From an uncultured Micrococcales bacterium (GTDB lineage Bacteria; Actinomycetota; Actinomycetes; Actinomycetales; Microbacteriaceae), in NCBI GenBank assembly GCA_937919125.1, contig CALFOB010000075.1, positions 1 through 9,104 of the forward strand: a stretch of 9,104 bases of DNA. Reading direction: 5' to 3'. The notes under the pieces were generated by a model, which had not been told where the DNA came from, did not search any database, and saw only the letters and a program-made list of their open reading frames with translations. The number at the start of each line of letters is the position of its first letter. Position 1 is the stretch's first letter. Positions 6,589 through 9,104 of this stretch are shown here, piece by piece. Position numbers and translations under genes: made by a program.

Positions 6589-7842
6589 TTGTCTGAGAAG
6601 TCTAAGAAGCAAGTAAAGCTAGACCGTGCAGTTGCACGTCATGGCAACATTCACGCCGCAGGTAGATTCAGAGCCCTTATTGGCATCCTAGGCAAAGCCC
6701 TAATCGTTGTCTTAGTTTCAACATTGACCGTAACAACTGTTTCAGCAATTCAGCTTGCTGGAAAGTTTGGTGCAGGAGAGATCGACGTTCCTGGTGGAGA
6801 TGGAGCAGATAGAAAGATTCCACCTCTTGATGGTCCGATCAACATGCTTCTTGTTGGAAGCGACTCCAGACAAGGTGCAGGTAACTCAGCTTTCGGTGAC
6901 ACCGGAGGCGTTCTAGCTGACGTAATCATTCTTATGCACATCTCTGAGGACAGACAGAATGCTGTCGCACTTTCTTTCCCTAGAGATCTTTTGGTTCCTT
7001 GGCCAGCATGTCCAAGCACTACAGGTGGACCAGGGTACTACGCGCAATCACTTGGCCAGATCAACGCAACTATTGCTAACGGTGGTCCTGGTTGCACACT
7101 GCTAACAATCGAAATGCTTACTGGTTTAGATATTCCTTACCTAGCGATGGTTGACTTCAACGGAGTGATTGAACTTTCTAACGCTGTTGGTGGAGTTGAA
7201 GTTTGTGTTGCTCAAGACATTGAAGACGAGTACACCAACACATACCTAAAGAAAGGTATGCACACTCTTCAGGGAGTTCAAGCACTTCAGTTCCTTAGAA
7301 CTAGACACGGTGTTGGCGATGGTTCAGACCTAGGTCGTATTAGCAACCAGCAGGTTTATCTAACTTCTCTAGTTAGAAAACTAAAGAGCAAAGATATTCT
7401 TAGTAACCCTGTAGCTCTATACAGCCTTGCTCAAGCTGCAGCTGAACACATGAAGCTAAGCAAGACCCTTTCTAATCCAGGAACTTTGATGGCAGTTGCT
7501 AATGCACTGAAAGATATTCCAATGAAGAAGGTCACCTTCTTGCAGCTTCCTTCTATTTCTGGTTTGCCGGCTCCGAACCAAGGAAGAGTAAAGCCTGACT
7601 ATGAAAAAGCACAGGTTCTATTTGATTTGATGAAGAACGATCAACCACTTGTTCTTGGTGAAGTTAACAACACAGGTGCTGGATCAGAAGTTGCACCAAC
7701 TCCTAAGCCTTCATCAACAGTGACCTCAACTCCGAAGCCATCTTCAACTAAGACACCTAAGCCAACCCCAACTCCTACAGTGACACCACTTCCAGATTGG
7801 GCTCAGGGCACAAACGCTTCAACAACTACCTGTTCAAAATAA
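6589..7842 (+). CDS. LCP (LytR-CpsA-Psr) family cell-wall glycopolymer ligase
   Basis: LCP proteins transfer undecaprenyl-linked glycopolymers (teichoic acid-like, arabinogalactan or capsule) onto peptidoglycan outside the membrane. The chain has a basic cytoplasmic N-terminus (1-28), one membrane helix (about 31-58, type II topology) and an LCP catalytic domain (about 83-265). Conserved residues are visible: SDSR (91-94), AD (110-111), SFPRD (129-133), LRTRH (236-240) and GRISNQQ (249-255), the Asp and Arg residues that bind the pyrophosphate and magnesium. Cys141 and Cys169 may form a disulfide. There is no clear LytR_C domain. Instead a Thr/Pro/Ser/Lys-rich tail (about 365-400) ends in a short segment with Trp404 and Cys415. 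The TTG start has a good Shine-Dalgarno. The true polymer substrate is unknown. It follows tRNA-Ser by 47 bases, which hold no other feature. Confidence 0.92.
   Translation: MSEKSKKQVKLDRAVARHGNIHAAGRFRALIGILGKALIVVLVSTLTVTTVSAIQLAGKFGAGEIDVPGGDGADRKIPPLDGPINMLLVGSDSRQGAGNSAFGDTGGVLADVIILMHISEDRQNAVALSFPRDLLVPWPACPSTTGGPGYYAQSLGQINATIANGGPGCTLLTIEMLTGLDIPYLAMVDFNGVIELSNAVGGVEVCVAQDIEDEYTNTYLKKGMHTLQGVQALQFLRTRHGVGDGSDLGRISNQQVYLTSLVRKLKSKDILSNPVALYSLAQAAAEHMKLSKTLSNPGTLMAVANALKDIPMKKVTFLQLPSISGLPAPNQGRVKPDYEKAQVLFDLMKNDQPLVLGEVNNTGAGSEVAPTPKPSSTVTSTPKPSSTKTPKPTPTPTVTPLPDWAQGTNASTTTCSK
7699..7788 (+). repeat. TPKPSST-type repeat in the LCP tail
   Basis: Residues 371-400 of the LCP protein contain two near-identical units TPKPSSTVTS and TPKPSSTKTP, followed by KPTPTPTVTP. 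At the DNA level the units differ at synonymous sites (CCTAAGCCTTCATCA against CCGAAGCCATCTTCA), so this is an old, selected repeat and not a recent duplication. It is probably an extended wall-spanning linker. Confidence 0.8.
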
Positions 7843-7864
7843 CTCTCTAGGAAAGCAACTTAGT

Positions 7865-7870
7865 TAGGCT
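7865..7870 (+). promoter_or_regulatory. Candidate -10 element, leaderless VOC gene mRNA
   Basis: TAGGCT ends exactly 6 bases before the ATG at 7877. The nearest Shine-Dalgarno-like AGGAAAG (7849-7855) is more than 20 bases from the start and too far to serve. The geometry equals that before the carboxypeptidase and pheA genes. Confidence 0.55.
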
Positions 7871-7876
7871 TAATAC

Positions 7877-8227
7877 ATGTCAACAGTAGTCATTTGGGTA
7901 TCAGATCTAGAGAAGTCAGTTAACTTCTACTCAGCTCTATTTGAAGATAACTCTCCATATCGTTCACCAGAGTTTGCAAGTGTTCAAGGGCTAGGCAACG
8001 AAGTTCTTATTCACCTACTTCCTGAGCAGTACAGATCAGAGCCAACTCTTGGTGAAGATAACCCAATCAAGCCAGTCTTTGATGTTCAAAGCATCGATAA
8101 GGCAAGACTTGCTGCCGGAAGAACTGGCGGCAAGATCAAGAGCGAAGTTATGGAACACAACAACTGGACCTATGCCGACGGCAATGACCCTGATGGAAAC
8201 GTCATCCAGGTTCGCGAAGGTCTTTAG
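7877..8227 (+). CDS. VOC (glyoxalase/bleomycin-resistance fold) protein
   Basis: This is a small single-domain vicinal-oxygen-chelate protein, 116 residues, presumably cytosolic. The beta-alpha-beta-beta-beta pattern is visible: VVIWVSDLEKSVNFYSALF (4-22) is the typical first module entry, and DPDGNVIQV (104-112) is the typical last strand. The usual metal ligands look replaced: Thr3 stands where the first-strand His is expected, and Gln111 where the Glu after DPDGN is expected. It may therefore be a binding or antibiotic-sequestering type rather than a glyoxalase-type metalloenzyme. Substrate and role are unknown. It starts 34 bases after the LCP stop, apparently from its own leaderless promoter, and precedes the bicarbonate transporter gene by 62 bases. 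Confidence 0.82.
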   Translation: MSTVVIWVSDLEKSVNFYSALFEDNSPYRSPEFASVQGLGNEVLIHLLPEQYRSEPTLGEDNPIKPVFDVQSIDKARLAAGRTGGKIKSEVMEHNNWTYADGNDPDGNVIQVREGL

Positions 8228-8250
8228 TTCAAAAACTTTTAGATGTAAAT

Positions 8251-8263
8251 CCTAGACACTAGG
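8251..8263. promoter_or_regulatory. Small inverted repeat upstream of sbtA (possible operator)
   Basis: CCTAG-ACA-CTAGG is a perfect 5-bp inverted repeat with a 3-base centre in the 62-base gap before the transporter gene. It covers a weak -10-like TAGACA (8253-8258). A regulator site is possible, but the repeat is short, and CTAG-containing words are common in this DNA. Confidence 0.25.
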
Positions 8264-8273
8264 GCAAACGGGC

Positions 8274-8279
8274 AAGGAG
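8274..8279 (+). promoter_or_regulatory. Shine-Dalgarno of sbtA
   Basis: AAGGAG lies 10 bases ahead of the ATG at 8290 and is the most canonical ribosome binding site in the window. It fixes the start of the transporter. Confidence 0.8.
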
Positions 8280-8289
8280 ATAAACAACC

Positions 8290-9104
8290 ATGGAAATCGA
8301 CTGGTCAATTGCCCAAGCCAACCTTACTTCTGTTGTGGCTCTCTGTTTCCTGTTGGGCTTCATAGCTTCAAGGCTGAAGAGCGACATAAGAATTCCTGAG
8401 CAGGTTTATCAGTTCATCTCTGTTTATTTACTTCTGGGTATTGGAATTAAAGGTGGTCACTCACTTAAAGGCGTGAGCTTAGAGAGTTTCCTGCCAGCAG
8501 CTTCTGTGACCTTGGCTCTTGGTGTACTCATTCCTGTGGTTGCCTTCTACGTATTAGGAACTGTAAAAGCTCTAACGGTTGAAGACAGGGGAGCATTCGC
8601 AGCTCACTATGGTTCAACTTCACTGGTTACATTTACTGCAGCCCTGTTGTATTTAGAAAACACTGGAATTCCAGTTGAAGGTTTTGCAACAGCTCTACTT
8701 ACTCTTCTTGAGATCCCCGGCCTAATCGTTGGAATCTATCTTGGATCAAGAACAGCTAGTTCAAAAGTTAATTGGAAAGAAACTGCCGTAGAAGTTCTCT
8801 TCGGTAAGACAGTCTTACTTCTAACCGGTGGACTTCTATTGGGTGTTGTTACCAGCGAGAGTGGTTACCAAAGTGTTGTGCCATTCTTCGTCGAGACTCA
8901 GAGCGGACTACTTGCTCTATTCCTACTAAACCTTGGATACATCGCAGGTTCAAACTGGGAAGAGATCAAACACGTTGGGTTACCAGTATTTGCATTCGCT
9001 ATTGCATTCCCGATATTTTCAGGATCACTAGGAGCACTCTTAGGAACTCTATGTGGTCTATCAGTTGGTGGAAGCACAATACTTGCTGTTCTAGCTGGAA
9101 GTTC
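8290..9104 (+). CDS. sbtA: SbtA-family sodium-dependent bicarbonate transporter (3' end outside window)
   Basis: The open frame runs from an ATG with a canonical Shine-Dalgarno to the end of the window without a stop, giving 271 residues. It is almost wholly hydrophobic, with helices at about 11-28, 38-53, 67-90, 104-122, 131-152, 170-187, 205-219 and 231-257. It aligns by eye with cyanobacterial SbtA at IPEQVYQFISVYLLLGIGIK (35-54), HYGSTSLVTFTAALLYLE (106-123) and the ALLTLLEIPGLIVGIYL block (135-151). SbtA imports HCO3- with Na+ across the cytoplasmic membrane. The window ends at LAVLAGS, just where the family's conserved Ser-rich SSSDISGPP substrate motif should begin. The cytoplasmic loop between the two halves is only about 15 residues (154-168), much shorter than in cyanobacteria. 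The partner gene sbtB (PII-like) is not visible, but may lie downstream. In a heterotroph the likely use is bicarbonate supply for carboxylases. Confidence 0.85.
   Translation, partial: MEIDWSIAQANLTSVVALCFLLGFIASRLKSDIRIPEQVYQFISVYLLLGIGIKGGHSLKGVSLESFLPAASVTLALGVLIPVVAFYVLGTVKALTVEDRGAFAAHYGSTSLVTFTAALLYLENTGIPVEGFATALLTLLEIPGLIVGIYLGSRTASSKVNWKETAVEVLFGKTVLLLTGGLLLGVVTSESGYQSVVPFFVETQSGLLALFLLNLGYIAGSNWEEIKHVGLPVFAFAIAFPIFSGSLGALLGTLCGLSVGGSTILAVLAGS

Noticed and set aside
6750..7019. Minus-strand open frame of 89 codons inside the LCP gene
   Set aside because: It lies opposite the conserved catalytic core of the LCP gene. Its composition (Pro, Ser, Met) is what the opposite strand of that sequence would give.
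8049..8255. Plus-strand open frame of 68 codons overlapping the VOC gene in another frame
   Set aside because: The VOC frame has a recognisable fold pattern through this stretch, whereas this frame has none and no ribosome binding site.
1..9104. CRISPR array, insertion sequence, phage or integration site, including attachment at tRNA-Ser
   Set aside because: No spaced direct repeats, transposase, integrase or duplicated tRNA 3' end can be seen. The genes are housekeeping or envelope genes in ordinary order.

Overview
The window looks like chromosomal DNA from a small-genome member of the Actinomycetota. Support: mid-40s GC by eye, tightly packed genes, an actinobacterial-type SerS, an LCP cell-wall ligase, a VanY-type carboxypeptidase, TTG starts, and several genes that appear to be transcribed without a leader. 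A Microbacteriaceae-like freshwater or marine lineage is my best guess, but this is inference from gene content and style. No mobile element, phage gene or CRISPR array is visible.

Bases 1-36 are not biological. They are the end of an Illumina TruSeq index-side adapter joined to the contig. Immediately inside lies the minus-strand gene thiB (thiamine-binding lipoprotein), cut by the contig end and preceded by a well-formed TPP riboswitch (about 733-820). Upstream of it, also on the minus strand, is a 14-helix DHA2-type MFS exporter (878-2536) followed by a strong intrinsic terminator (827-867).

From 2578 everything reads on the plus strand: a secreted VanY/M15B D-Ala-D-Ala carboxypeptidase, pheA (prephenate dehydratase), serS (seryl-tRNA synthetase), a Cof-type HAD phosphatase, tRNA-Ser(UGA), an LCP (LytR-CpsA-Psr) cell-wall ligase, a small VOC-fold protein, and an SbtA-family sodium/bicarbonate transporter that runs off the right end. 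pheA, serS and the HAD gene are packed like an operon (gaps of 15 and 3 bases). The carboxypeptidase and LCP both act on the envelope; serS and its cognate tRNA-Ser sit about 0.9 kb apart.

Two expression styles alternate. The carboxypeptidase, pheA and the VOC gene lack a Shine-Dalgarno, and each has a TANNNT hexamer exactly 6 bases before its ATG, which suggests leaderless mRNAs. serS, the HAD gene, LCP, sbtA and thiB have purine-rich ribosome binding sites instead. I see no wholly new system. The most useful second looks are the adapter artefact and its effect on thiB, the missing promoter for the riboswitch RNA, the leaderless pattern, and the bicarbonate transporter with a short central loop.
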